DNA of 53,497 nt from positions 1 to 53,497 of the forward strand of contig JAEEMG010000079.1 in NCBI GenBank assembly GCA_016283095.1, written 5' to 3'. The translations under genes and the position numbers were made by a program. The notes under the pieces were generated by a model. That model was not told the origin of the DNA. It saw only the letters and a program-made list of their open reading frames with translations, and did no database searches. Shown here piece after piece: positions 42,896 to 51,374 of the stretch. How positions within the stretch are numbered: position 1 is the first letter of the stretch; every line of letters starts with the position of its first letter. This stretch comes from Paludibacteraceae bacterium. Lineage in GTDB: Bacteria > Bacteroidota > Bacteroidia > Bacteroidales > Paludibacteraceae.

Positions 42896-43714
42896 ATGAG
42901 TAAAATAGTAAGTAAGGAGTTCTTTTCAGAAAACGTGGTGAAACTGGAGGTTGAAGCCCCATTGATTGCCCGTTCGAGAAAAGCTGGACACTTCGTTATC
43001 GTGCGTGTTGACGCTAACGGAGAGCGTATTCCGTTGACTATTGCGGATTCGGACACAGAGAAGGGTACAATTACTCTTGTGATTCAAAAAATCGGTGCAT
43101 CGTCCACCAAAATCACCAATCTAAATGTTGGAGATGAGTTATTGGATGTAGTAGGTCCGCTTGGTAAGGCAACCCATATCGAGAAATTCGGAACAGTGGT
43201 ATGTTCTGGCGGTGGTGTAGGTGTAGCCCCACTTCTTCCTATCATCAAGGCTATGAAGGCTGCAGGCAACAAGGTTATCTCAGTGTTGGCAGCCCGCACA
43301 AAAGATCTTGTCATCCTTGAGGAGCAAGTACGTGAGTATTCAGACGAGGTTGTGATCATGACAGACGACGGTTCATACGGCAAGGCTGGTCGTGTGACAG
43401 ACGGAATCGAAGAGATCGCAAAACGTGAGAAGATTGATCTATGTGTGACAATCGGACCAGCGATCATGATGAAATTCGTGTCGTTGCTAACAAAGAAATA
43501 TGATATCCCTACAGTAGCGTCGCTTAACACAATCATGGTCGACGGAACAGGAATGTGTGGTGCATGCCGAATAACAGTAGGTGGCAAAACAAAGTTTGTG
43601 TGCGTTGACGGTCCAGAGTTCGACGCCCACCAGGTAGATTTCGATGAGATGCTTATGCGTCTTGGCGCTTACAGAGAGCAGGAGCAGGAGGCAAAAGCAA
43701 AAATAGCAAAGTAA
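42896..43714 (+). CDS. nfnA: NfnA-type FAD/NAD-binding subunit (sulfide dehydrogenase/NADH-ferredoxin:NADP oxidoreductase)
   Basis: 272 aa. FAD-binding barrel (about 1-95, KAGHFVIVRVD, GERIPLTIAD), NAD-binding half (GGGVGVAPLLPIIKAMK about 103) and a C-terminal [2Fe-2S] site (DGTGMCGACRITVGGK, CVDGPEFDAHQVDFDE). It pairs with the next gene product to transfer electrons between NADH, ferredoxin and NADP by flavin bifurcation. It lies 8 nt ahead of nfnB. The same gene pair is often labelled sulfide dehydrogenase or dihydroorotate dehydrogenase electron-transfer subunit; the neighbour makes Nfn the best name. Confidence 0.88.
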   Translation: MSKIVSKEFFSENVVKLEVEAPLIARSRKAGHFVIVRVDANGERIPLTIADSDTEKGTITLVIQKIGASSTKITNLNVGDELLDVVGPLGKATHIEKFGTVVCSGGGVGVAPLLPIIKAMKAAGNKVISVLAARTKDLVILEEQVREYSDEVVIMTDDGSYGKAGRVTDGIEEIAKREKIDLCVTIGPAIMMKFVSLLTKKYDIPTVASLNTIMVDGTGMCGACRITVGGKTKFVCVDGPEFDAHQVDFDEMLMRLGAYREQEQEAKAKIAK

Positions 43715-43722
43715 AGAAGATT

Positions 43723-45168
43723 ATGGCAACAGATAGAAACGAAGCGTGGAGAGAAGAACTACGCAAAGCTAAATCACCTAAAGAGCGTACTGCGCAGCCA
43801 CGTGTGCAGATGAACTCGCTTGATCCAAAATACAGAGCAAGATGCCGTGAGGAGGTAAACCAAGGTTTGACAGCAGAACAGGCTGTAGCTGAGGCTAGCA
43901 GATGTATGGACTGCCCTAATCCTACTTGTATGACAGGATGTCCGGTCAGCATCAACATCCCAGGATTCATCAAGAACATCGAACGTGGCGAGTTTATCCA
44001 GGCTGCAGATGTGCTAAAGGAGACAAGCGCCCTACCTGCTGTTTGCGGACGTGTTTGTCCACAGGAGAAGCAGTGTGAGAGCCAGTGTATGTATGTCAAG
44101 ATGAAGAAGGAGCCGGTTGCTATCGGTTATCTTGAAAGATTCGCTGCCGACTACGCTCGTGAGAACGACACAAAGAAGGCCGCTCCAAGCATAAAGAAGA
44201 ACGGTATCAAGATAGCTGTAGTAGGAAGTGGTCCTGCAGGACTTTCTTTCGCTGGCGACATGATAAAGAAAGGATACGACGTCACTGTATTCGAAGCATT
44301 GCACGAAATCGGAGGAGTGTTGAAATATGGTATCCCAGAATTCCGTCTTCCTAACAAAGTGGTAGAGGCAGAAATCGACAATCTACGTGCTCTTGGCGTT
44401 GTGTTCATCAAGAACTGCATCGTAGGAAAGACCATCACAGTAGACGAGTTGAAAGCTGACGGATTCAAAGGCATCTTCGTCGCATCAGGAGCCGGACTAC
44501 CACGTTTCATGGGCATCGAAGGAGAGAACCTGACAGGTATCATGTCAAGTAACGAATATTTAACCCGCGTCAACCTAATGGACGCAGGCAATCCAGATAC
44601 CGACACCCCTGTTTTGAAGGGCAAGAACGTAGTCGTTGTGGGAGGTGGAAACACAGCCATGGACTCAGTGCGTACAGCCTTGAGAATGGGAGCAGAGAGA
44701 GCCATCATCGTATATCGTCGTAGCGAGGAAGAGATGCCAGCTCGTCTTGAGGAGGTTCACCACGCAAAAGAGGAAGGCGTTGAGTTTATGACTCTTCACA
44801 ACCCTATCCAATATATCGGCGACGAGAATGGACGCGTCACAAAAGTCCGTTTGCAGAAGATGGAACTTGGCGAGCCAGACGCAAGTGGACGTAGAAGCCC
44901 AGTTGAGATTCCAGGAGCCATCGAAGAAATTGATTGCGACGAAGTTATCGTCAGCATCGGTGTGTCACCAAACCCAATCGTTCCAAACTCAGTAGCAGGC
45001 CTTTCTGTAGGCAGAAAAGGCACTATCGAGGTCAACGAGAACATGCAGAGCAGCATACCAATGTTGTTTGCCGGAGGTGATATCGTAAGAGGTGGAGCAA
45101 CAGTGATCCTGGCTATGGGAGACGGACGTCGTGCTGCAGCCGCAATGGACGAATACTTGAATAAATGA
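43723..45168 (+). CDS. nfnB: NfnB-type NADPH-binding subunit (glutamate synthase small-subunit like)
   Basis: 481 aa. N-terminal cysteine clusters (CMDCPNPTCMTGCPVSIN about 65, VCPQEKQCESQC about 110), FAD motif (VGSGPAGLSFAGDM about 165), NADPH motif (VVGGGNTAMDSVRTALRMG about 305) and a second dinucleotide motif in LFAGGDIVRGGATVI. It can be called GltA/GltD-like, but no gltB lies nearby and NfnA is its partner, so the bifurcating oxidoreductase is preferred. A terminator follows after 27 nt. Confidence 0.9.
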   Translation: MATDRNEAWREELRKAKSPKERTAQPRVQMNSLDPKYRARCREEVNQGLTAEQAVAEASRCMDCPNPTCMTGCPVSINIPGFIKNIERGEFIQAADVLKETSALPAVCGRVCPQEKQCESQCMYVKMKKEPVAIGYLERFAADYARENDTKKAAPSIKKNGIKIAVVGSGPAGLSFAGDMIKKGYDVTVFEALHEIGGVLKYGIPEFRLPNKVVEAEIDNLRALGVVFIKNCIVGKTITVDELKADGFKGIFVASGAGLPRFMGIEGENLTGIMSSNEYLTRVNLMDAGNPDTDTPVLKGKNVVVVGGGNTAMDSVRTALRMGAERAIIVYRRSEEEMPARLEEVHHAKEEGVEFMTLHNPIQYIGDENGRVTKVRLQKMELGEPDASGRRSPVEIPGAIEEIDCDEVIVSIGVSPNPIVPNSVAGLSVGRKGTIEVNENMQSSIPMLFAGGDIVRGGATVILAMGDGRRAAAAMDEYLNK

Positions 45169-45195
45169 TATTTCAATAAGCGTAATGCTATATTA

Positions 45196-45225
45196 TAAAA
45201 AGACGGGGGAAACCTCGTCTTTTTG
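45196..45225 (+). terminator. Terminator after nfnB
   Basis: AAAAAGACGGGG, GAAA, CCTCGTCTTTTT (one wobble). Confidence 0.9.
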
Positions 45226-45318
45226 TTTTATACTCTGCCCTATTCCACGTATCATTCCACATTATTCACATAAGAAACAGAGAAAGAGACCTAATTTTCA
45301 AAAAATCCTCATTTTTCC

Positions 45319-45349
45319 TTTGTACATTCAAATTTAAACATTACCTTTG
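45319..45349 (+). promoter_or_regulatory. Promoter of the tRNA gene
   Basis: TTTG (45319-45322), 19 nt, TACCTTTG (45342-45349); 40 nt ahead of the tRNA. Confidence 0.88.
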
Positions 45350-45389
45350 CGTCGCAATTGAGGGAAACAACCCGAGGTTGACACATAAT

Positions 45390-45460
45390 TGTCTTGTGGT
45401 GTAATGGTAGCACATCAGTTTCTGGCACTGCTTGTCAGGGTTCGAGTCCTTGCAGGACAA
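45390..45460 (+). tRNA. tRNA-Gln (anticodon CTG)
   Basis: 71 nt. Acceptor TGTCTTG pairs with CAGGACA (one wobble), D arm GTG/CAC, anticodon loop TTCTGGC (anticodon CTG), T arm CAGGG-TTCGAGT-CCTTG. The T27/C43 ends of the anticodon stem do not pair, so that stem has four pairs. No CCA is encoded. A tight terminator follows. Confidence 0.93.
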
Positions 45461-45462
45461 CA

Positions 45463-45490
45463 AAAAAAGACGCTTTTCAGCGTCTTTTTT
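45463..45490 (+). terminator. Terminator after tRNA-Gln
   Basis: AAAAAGACGC, TTTTCA, GCGTCTTTTT: a 10-bp stem followed by T. Confidence 0.92.
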
Positions 45491-45503
45491 GTTTATTAGA
45501 TAT

Positions 45504-45748
45504 AACCCCTAAACGGGGTAAATGTGTGTGGGGGGATCCCATCATCGTGTCTACCAATATTAAACGTCTAGCGACGTATATGGTGGCATCACATCCCTAT
45601 CTTTCATTGCCAAATAATATCACCTATATTATCACGTAGTTAATACCAATATTAAACGTCTGACGACGTATGTGTGGAATCGCATCATAGCAGAATCTCG
45701 TCGTACAGATACGTACATAGCGTCTTGCGACGTATTGCCCATCATCAT
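45504..45748. repeat. Palindromic repeat cluster: three ACGTC units
   Basis: ACCCC, TAAAC, GGGGT (45505-45519). Then CCAATATTAAACGTCTAGCG (from 45554) is repeated at 45646 (CCAATATTAAACGTCTGACG); both continue with ACGTATrTG and TGG. A third, diverged copy runs TAGCGTCTTGCGACGTATTG (45718). Each has the short palindrome ACGTC..GACGT. No gene is present; a small frame that crosses the tRNA and enters here is not credible. Confidence 0.75.
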
Positions 45749-45851
45749 TGGCGATCATCTGAAGAGACGCCATAATACGAAGAAGAGACGCCGTAATACG
45801 ACATCTCTTCGTTTATTTATATCCAATCTGGACGACCACGTTATTTCAAAT

Positions 45852-45882
45852 ACAAGGGCGACCACAAGGGATCGCCCCTACG
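45852..45882. repeat. Palindrome GGGCGA / TCGCCC followed by CCTACG
   Basis: GGGCGA (45856-45861) pairs with TCGCCC (45872-45877) around a 10-nt loop, then CTACG. It looks like the palindromes at 6382 and 45973. Confidence 0.65.
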
Positions 45883-45913
45883 ATTAAAATCAATTCCACA
45901 GACGGATTCTCCG

Positions 45914-45947
45914 ACAATTACGCATTACGAATTATGCATTATGAATT
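45914..45947. repeat. AT-rich ACGCATTA / ATGCATTATGAATT repeat, copy 1
   Basis: ACAATTACGCATTACGAATT followed by ATGCATTATGAATT. Recurs at 46024 with a 7-nt deletion. Confidence 0.75.
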
Positions 45948-45951
45948 GATC

Positions 45952-45995
45952 ATTACACGCACGTCCTATTACACGCACGTCCGTGCGTCTCTACG
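45952..45995. repeat. 15-bp direct repeat plus palindrome and CTCTACG tail
   Basis: ATTACACGCACGTCC at 45952-45966 is repeated at 45968-45982. The second copy forms ACGCACG, TC, CGTGCGT (45973-45988) and is followed by CTCTACG. Confidence 0.75.
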
Positions 45996-46023
45996 AGAAT
46001 TCCCAGATGTGTGGATTATCCCA

Positions 46024-46062
46024 ACAATTACGCATTATGCATTATGAATTACAAATTCATAA
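46024..46062. repeat. AT-rich repeat, copy 2, overlapping the end of the GNAT gene
   Basis: ACAATTACGC then ATTATGCATTATGAATT, continuing as an inverted half (ACAAATTCATAAT). The TAA stop of the acetyltransferase (46049-46051) is inside it. Confidence 0.75.
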
Positions 46063-46471
46063 TATAACAATTTGTCTCTTTTCTCTCAAAGCCAAGGGAT
46101 GGATATAATTGGTTGGCGACGATGCGTTTGGGATTCGACGTCAGATGCAGTTCTATCGGTGCTAACTTCTGAGCCTCTGCCAACACATATTCCATCAACT
46201 GTTTGCCAAGGTGCTGTCCTCGATAGTCTGACAACACAACCACATCTTCTATGGATGCTTTTGCTCCAGTTGGTGAATGAAAGACACAGAGTGTCGCACA
46301 ACCAATGATCCGATCATTCTCCTGAACGACGTAGAGATGGCAATTTCTGTCTGACAATACATCTGCGAGTTTTTGCTCTGAAAATATGACTCTGTCAGAC
46401 AATTCCGTCATCAATCGCTTCAAATCTTCAAACTGTGTTTGTGTATATGTTTCTAGTTCTTGGATTTTCAT
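46049..46471 (-). CDS. GNAT-family N-acetyltransferase
   Basis: 140 aa, complete. Fold order is clear: N-terminal helices, CHLYVVQENDRIIGCATLCV (beta 2-4), IEDVVVLSDYRGQHLGKQLM (acetyl-CoA pyrophosphate loop with RGxxLG), then LHLTSNPKRIVANQLYPSLGFERK, the usual last helix and strand. It transfers acetyl from acetyl-CoA to an amine; the substrate is not visible. It is on the same strand as the polysaccharide genes, but 76 nt past DegT with a repeat between. Its stop lies inside the AT-rich repeat. Confidence 0.85.
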   Translation of the reverse strand: MKIQELETYTQTQFEDLKRLMTELSDRVIFSEQKLADVLSDRNCHLYVVQENDRIIGCATLCVFHSPTGAKASIEDVVVLSDYRGQHLGKQLMEYVLAEAQKLAPIELHLTSNPKRIVANQLYPSLGFERKETNCYIMNL

Positions 46472-46495
46472 TTGTATCTTTTATTTGAAACAAAA

Positions 46496-46546
46496 TGCCC
46501 AGGGCTTACGTCCTGGGCTATGTTTTGTCGTGCTTACAGCACTGGG
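46496..46546. repeat. Gene-end repeat, copy A
   Basis: TGCCCAGGGCTTACGTCCTG, GGCT: a 7-bp palindrome (GCCCAGG/CCTGGGC), then ATGTTT, then TGTCGTGCTTACAGCACT with its own 5-bp palindrome. The stop of the DegT gene begins 2 nt further on (46548). Confidence 0.8.
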
Positions 46547-46547
46547 A

Positions 46548-47831
46548 TTATTTTACGATTGCTTCTTTGATGCTGTCGACGATATAACGGACATCATCGT
46601 CTGAGACGTATGGTCCAGCTGGCAAACAGAATCCTATCTTAAACAATGATTCAGAAACACCGTTGACATACGCCACTGCGTTAGCATACACTGGCTGCTT
46701 GTGCATTGGCTTCCACACTGGACGACACTCTATCTTCTTTGCCAACATGTATACTCGCAGAGCCTCAACATTATCGTTTGGCTGGCAATCTGTTGTGGCT
46801 GAGTCTACTGCCTTGATGACTCCTGCAGCTCCTCCGACTGCTGTTTTTATCACCTCTTTGTAGACATTCTCCTGTCCTTTGATTTTGATATTTTCATCGA
46901 TAGTCGCTGTACACAACCAGAAGTTGGCATCATAACGTGGATCCGCAGGCTGCTTATGAATATGAACGCCCTTGACATCCTTGAGTAGCTCTTCATACAA
47001 TGCCTGTACATGCTTATGATGCGCTATATGCTTATCCAACACTGTCATCTGACCACGGCCTATACCAGCACACACATTGCTCATACGATAGTTGTAGCCG
47101 ATAGCGGAATGCTGATAATACGGATAAGAATCACGAGCCTGAGTGGCACGCCACATAACAGTGTTGGCATCTTCAGCATCACGACAGATAAGAGCTCCAC
47201 CTCCTGATGTGGTGATCATCTTGTTGCCATTGAAACTGAGAACACCAAACTTTCCGAATGTTCCAAGCACCTGTCCATTATAACGTGAACCCATTCCTTC
47301 GGCGGCATCCTCAACCACTGGAATACCATACTTATCGGCAATAGCCATAATCTCATCAACCTTGTATGGCATACCGTAAAGAGCAACTGGAACTATTGCC
47401 TTTGGATATTTTCCCGTCTTCTCCTTTCTTTCAACAATCGCCTTCTCTAGAAGAGCTGGATCCATATTCCATGTCTCTTTCTCTGAGTCAATAAAAATTG
47501 GTGACGCTCCTAGATATGTGATAGGATGTGAGCTGGCACAGAATGTGAAACTCTGCACACATACTTCATCGCCTGGGCCGACTCCACAAGCAAGCAGAGC
47601 AAGGTGCACTGCCGCTGTTCCAGCAGAAAGACATACTACCTTACGGTCAAGCTTACTGCCGTCGCTATTTTTATTTGCAAAATCTGCCAGATCCTGCTCG
47701 AATGCATTTACATTTGGACCCATTGGCACAACCCAATTGGTATCAAAAGCCTCTTTTACATATTTCTGTTCAATTCCCTCCTCTGACATGTGAGCCAAAC
47801 AGAGATAAATTGTTTTTCTTTCTTCAGCCAT
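46548..47831 (-). CDS. DegT/DnrJ/EryC1-type PLP sugar aminotransferase
   Basis: About 427 aa from ATG 47831 (MAEERKTIYLCLAHMSEEG); the frame is open for another 13 codons but those overlap the preceding stop and lack the family start. Motifs: LSAGTAAVHLALLACGVGPGD, SFTFCASSHPITYLGASP, VVEDAAEGMGSRYNG, and the PLP lysine in LSFNGNKMITTSGGG. It forms an amino sugar nucleotide (4-amino-4,6-dideoxy type) for surface glycan or protein glycosylation. PglC-like transferase precedes it by 19 nt, as in pgl-type loci; a PglD acetyltransferase may be the GNAT gene downstream, but that is inference. Confidence 0.9.
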   Translation of the reverse strand: MAEERKTIYLCLAHMSEEGIEQKYVKEAFDTNWVVPMGPNVNAFEQDLADFANKNSDGSKLDRKVVCLSAGTAAVHLALLACGVGPGDEVCVQSFTFCASSHPITYLGASPIFIDSEKETWNMDPALLEKAIVERKEKTGKYPKAIVPVALYGMPYKVDEIMAIADKYGIPVVEDAAEGMGSRYNGQVLGTFGKFGVLSFNGNKMITTSGGGALICRDAEDANTVMWRATQARDSYPYYQHSAIGYNYRMSNVCAGIGRGQMTVLDKHIAHHKHVQALYEELLKDVKGVHIHKQPADPRYDANFWLCTATIDENIKIKGQENVYKEVIKTAVGGAAGVIKAVDSATTDCQPNDNVEALRVYMLAKKIECRPVWKPMHKQPVYANAVAYVNGVSESLFKIGFCLPAGPYVSDDDVRYIVDSIKEAIVK

Positions 47832-47850
47832 AATCATGTGTTTTAATTTT

Positions 47851-48504
47851 TTATACCTCTTCTCCAGCAAACTTGACTTTCCAACCCAATACCGTCGCGA
47901 ATATCATCTCTATATCTTTGATGAATGAATAGTGATGGTAGTAGTACTTGTTCAGTCTCACTTTATCCGGATAAATTACCTTGTCATTATATTCAGTAGC
48001 AATTTCCTGCATCGGTCTGGAATCACCCTCTGCCTGTCTTTTCGCGACATACTCCGAAATCATCTCATCCTCTCTACGGTATTTCAACGTTGCAGGCCCT
48101 GTAATTCCAGGTCTTAACTTCAATACGATCCTGTCGTCTCCTTCCAACTTATCCGCATAACCAGGGACATCCGGACGTGGGCCAACAAATGACATGTTGC
48201 CCACCAACACATCCCATAGCCCAGGAAGTTCATCCAGCTTATAATGACGGAGTTTTGAGCCCAACGGAGTGATTCGAGAATCCCCCGCCACACTGACAGT
48301 GCTTCCGTGGTGCTCAACTGTCATTGTACGAAACTTATGGCAAGTAAACAACTCGCCGTCTTTCCCCACACGCTTTTGTGTAAAAAATGCTGGTCCACCA
48401 GGCATCTTTATCTTGACCAACACCGCCACAACCAGCAGTATCGGCCATACAAACAAAAGACCTATCAACGCGACCAAACGGTCGAAAATCCATTTAAGTA
48501 ACAT
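47851..48504 (-). CDS. Small monotopic phosphoglycosyl transferase (PglC/WcaJ-like)
   Basis: 217 aa. N-terminal reentrant hydrophobic helix (about 8-30), FTQKRVGKDGELFTCHKFRTM, then the catalytic Asp91-Glu92 dyad in HYKLDELPGLWDV and MSFVGPRPDVPGY. It transfers a sugar phosphate from UDP-sugar to undecaprenyl phosphate, starting glycan assembly on the inner face of the inner membrane. The size fits the small PglC form, not the WbaP/WcaJ form with extra TM segments. Lies between the DegT and GT2 genes on the same strand. Confidence 0.92.
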   Translation of the reverse strand: MLLKWIFDRLVALIGLLFVWPILLVVAVLVKIKMPGGPAFFTQKRVGKDGELFTCHKFRTMTVEHHGSTVSVAGDSRITPLGSKLRHYKLDELPGLWDVLVGNMSFVGPRPDVPGYADKLEGDDRIVLKLRPGITGPATLKYRREDEMISEYVAKRQAEGDSRPMQEIATEYNDKVIYPDKVRLNKYYYHHYSFIKDIEMIFATVLGWKVKFAGEEV

Positions 48505-48536
48505 CTATTCTTTTTTACAAACTCTAATCACAACCA

Positions 48537-49313
48537 TCAGTTTCGCTTCACATAGCGTAACTTTTTATATGAGCCACAGACAAGATTCATACATGTCCAA
48601 AAGACACTTGAAACAGGATTCTTTCCCATCGCTTCATGCCAAAGCTTATAATGCCATGTTATCATCGTCATACAACCATGGGTTGAGACACTTCCTACAC
48701 GGCCTCGACGGTACTTAGCCAACACCTCATCCAACAGATGACAGTCAGCCACCTGACATATCTTCAGCCACATGGCATAATCATTGTTCTTTCTGATATC
48801 AGCGATCTGAAGCAGTCCTACCACATTCCTGTCGAACATCACAGTCAAACAGCCTGGCCAACAGAAAGAATACATTCCAAACTTGGATATGTGTTTTGGC
48901 CCTGAAACGAAACATCCAGTCTCATTCCCGTTATTATCTATTTCCTGATAACCGGTGTAAGAAAAATGATAATCATTATCCACCATGAATCTCAACTGTT
49001 TCTCCAGTTTCTCCGGTTCCCAAAGGTCATCAGAATCCAAGAAAGCGATCCACCTGCCATTCGCTCTCTTCAACGCATTGTTACGAGAAACAGCAGCTCC
49101 TGAAAAATCGGAGTTACGCTCGAATTTGATTCTAGGATCACCATCAGAAATTTCTTTGATCAATGCCTCTGAATTATCATTTGAACAATCATCCTGTATG
49201 AGTAATTCCCAGTTTTCATACGTTTGCGCCAAAACCGTGTTAATCGTATTGCCAATCAAAGCAGCACAATTCCAGTTAGGCATTATTATAGAGACCAATC
49301 CGTAGTCTTGCAT
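48537..49313 (-). CDS. Glycosyltransferase family 2
   Basis: 258 aa. GT-A fold with VSIIMPNWNCAALIGNTINT at the start, LIQDDCSNDNSEAL, the DXD-like LDSDD (near 92) and CWPGCLTVMFDRN. A nucleotide-sugar is added to a growing glycan. The C-terminal tail is basic (KKLRYVKRN), suggesting a membrane-surface location. It is 32 nt ahead of the phosphoglycosyl transferase gene. Donor and acceptor are not visible. Confidence 0.9.
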   Translation of the reverse strand: MQDYGLVSIIMPNWNCAALIGNTINTVLAQTYENWELLIQDDCSNDNSEALIKEISDGDPRIKFERNSDFSGAAVSRNNALKRANGRWIAFLDSDDLWEPEKLEKQLRFMVDNDYHFSYTGYQEIDNNGNETGCFVSGPKHISKFGMYSFCWPGCLTVMFDRNVVGLLQIADIRKNNDYAMWLKICQVADCHLLDEVLAKYRRGRVGSVSTHGCMTMITWHYKLWHEAMGKNPVSSVFWTCMNLVCGSYKKLRYVKRN

Positions 49314-49599
49314 ATCTTATCAATTTCTAATTCTTTTTGTTAATCACTTAACATCCAAACGGTTTATGCAGTTGGACAATTAAGTGCGTTTAAGTTTTTT
49401 TAAATTCCACTTTTAATGGAAGATTTTTTCAAATGGACTATTTACTTCTAACATCACATTCCTAAGACCAAACCTATCATCCTCTTCTACAGTCAGATTT
49501 TATTCCATTTTTCCGATTTCTTTTTTATTGAAGAAACCGAATAAGAAACAACTGGACTGAAGTATGCCACATCTTCAGCGCTCAATTGTCTTGTTTGTG

Positions 49600-49992
49600 T
49601 TATCTCTGCATCATATCCTCTGGCTGGACAGGCTCATAAGCTCCGTCTTTTGCCTCAAAGATGACGCATGGTTCGTTGACTTCCACAGTATGCCATGTGC
49701 CGGCCGGAATCTGAACCATTAAATTGCCTGTTGCCGGCCCCAACTCAAAACGAGCTGTTTCGTTGCCATTGTCGTCGAAAAACAATTCCGTCAACTTACC
49801 ACGAAGCACCGTCATCGATTCGGATGTCTTGACATGCCGATGTATCGGGACAATTGTGCCAGGCATCATCGCGTTGATTATACGCTGGGAATTGTCTGTA
49901 GACGCAGTTCGCATATCAAACGCCGTTCGTTTTCGCTCACTGGTTGCAGCCAATTCTAACAAGTTGTCTAAAAATTTTTTATCTATTATCAT
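49600..49992 (-). CDS. WbuC-family cupin
   Basis: 130 aa. Single beta barrel with metal-binding candidates in GTIVPIHRHVKTSESMTVLRG and GTWHTVEVNEPCVIFEAKDGAYEPV, typical WbuC features. WbuC proteins lie in O-antigen loci with a poorly known role in sugar handling. It starts 48 nt past the WecA-like gene stop on the same strand. The downstream 286 bp (49314-49599) carry only a weak inverted repeat (TTCCGATTTCTT with a bulged partner at 49511-49541) and no gene. Confidence 0.85.
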   Translation of the reverse strand: MIIDKKFLDNLLELAATSERKRTAFDMRTASTDNSQRIINAMMPGTIVPIHRHVKTSESMTVLRGKLTELFFDDNGNETARFELGPATGNLMVQIPAGTWHTVEVNEPCVIFEAKDGAYEPVQPEDMMQR

Positions 49993-50041
49993 ATTTTATG
50001 TATTATTCTTAGAAGTAAACCTCAAGACAGATTGGCGGATT

Positions 50042-51091
50042 TTAATCCTCCTCACTGTATTTATCCATCACCTCGTTCTTCTTCTTTCTCCATTCGACAT
50101 ACAAGCCCTTAGACTTCAAATACTCCTCATGTAGATGGTAGTATTTCATCTTGAAAAGAATGTATGCCACACACAACACTGCCGAAGCGATTGCGAAATA
50201 TGTGTATTGATCGACTGGCAAGAAAATAGCGCCCAACGATATCACCAACTGTAGCACCATATAAATGCTCGACACTAACACATGAGGCATCTTCAACTCA
50301 TTTGCCATCAGCTGGTAGGCATGCTTTCTATGCGGCATACTGATGTCCTCGTGCAACAAGAGTCTGTGACAGATGGTGAGACATCCGTCCACGCCATACA
50401 CCAACAACAGGAACACTGCCCAGAAATTAGCGGTGTACGACACGTATCTGCCTATCAGGAAGACGATGGCAAACGCTATCGAGACTGCTCCCACGTCGCC
50501 AGCAAAACATTTCGCTTTTTTGCGGAAATTGAAGAAACAGAAGATCACAACACTCATCGTCAACACTATCAACAGATTCCTGTCGATGAAATGGCTCTCC
50601 TCATTCAACAATATCAACGGTATCAGCACAGACAATGAATATCCTCCTGTGATTCCATTGATTCCATCCATGAAATTATATACGTTGATCACTCCTGTGC
50701 AGAACACTATTCCTACCGCTATGAACCACCAATACCTGAGATCTAGATAGCCCCACTGCTGGAACAACAGCAACATGGCGGCAAAATGAACCATCAATCT
50801 GTATCTCGGACGCACCGTCTTCACGTCATCCAAGAAACTTACCGCTCCGATCATAAGCAATCCCAAAAGGAACCACGGATATCTAAATCCAAAAAATATG
50901 GCATAAAGGATAGCTCCGAATATGAAAATGATACCTCCTCCAAGAAGCGTGATCTGAGTGTGCGACGAACGTAGATTCGGCTTGTCGATAATATCATATT
51001 TATCGGCTATTCTGAAATATAGCACTTCCGCTACAAGCAGGATCGCAAAAATTATCACATAAGATATATATGGCAACATATTCTCCATCAT
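50042..51091 (-). CDS. WecA-like undecaprenyl-phosphate glycosyl-1-phosphate transferase
   Basis: 349 aa, about ten membrane segments. MraY/WecA signatures: DDVKTVRPRYRL (after TM3), YNFMDGINGITGG, CFAGDVGAVSIAF and the HRKHAYQLM loop (H-R-x-H-x-Y). It makes a lipid-linked sugar pyrophosphate, usually GlcNAc, for O-antigen or capsule. The loop DIIDKPNLRSSHTQITLLGGG (about 35) is characteristic. The C-terminus is cytosolic and charged. A -7-like TATTTTTG is at 51223-51230, minus strand. Upstream DNA (51092-51374) has no gene. Confidence 0.93.
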   Translation of the reverse strand: MMENMLPYISYVIIFAILLVAEVLYFRIADKYDIIDKPNLRSSHTQITLLGGGIIFIFGAILYAIFFGFRYPWFLLGLLMIGAVSFLDDVKTVRPRYRLMVHFAAMLLLFQQWGYLDLRYWWFIAVGIVFCTGVINVYNFMDGINGITGGYSLSVLIPLILLNEESHFIDRNLLIVLTMSVVIFCFFNFRKKAKCFAGDVGAVSIAFAIVFLIGRYVSYTANFWAVFLLLVYGVDGCLTICHRLLLHEDISMPHRKHAYQLMANELKMPHVLVSSIYMVLQLVISLGAIFLPVDQYTYFAIASAVLCVAYILFKMKYYHLHEEYLKSKGLYVEWRKKKNEVMDKYSEED

Positions 51092-51374
51092 TTTTGTTTA
51101 CAGCTGATATCTTTTTGTGAATCAAGCTGTTTTAGGCTTTTTGATTTTTTCTTTATTGATTTTTTTCATTAAAAGTCAAGTTGTCCGTCTTCAACATCTA
51201 TATGTCCGGGCGAAAAACTTTGCAAAAATATATAATTTTATAATACTATATATTCTGATTAGACGGAATTTTATCCAAAATTCGATTGTCGAATTGCAAA
51301 TTCCAGTGGTTCACATCATCATCCAAACGATCACCAACATTCTCATCTCGAAAACCATCGTCCACTGAGTAGGA

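Noticed and set aside
43723-45168. Glutamate synthase small subunit (gltD)
   Set aside because: No large subunit gene nearby; its partner is NfnA, so the Nfn complex is favoured.
45394-45639. 81-codon frame starting inside tRNA-Gln
   Set aside because: Overlaps the tRNA and its terminator; the rest is repeat DNA.
45504-46062. Possible CRISPR array
   Set aside because: Repeat units differ in length and type, spacing is irregular, and no cas gene is present.
51117-51368. 83-codon plus-strand frame upstream of wecA-like gene
   Set aside because: AT-rich, no family, and it overlaps the likely promoter of the minus-strand gene.
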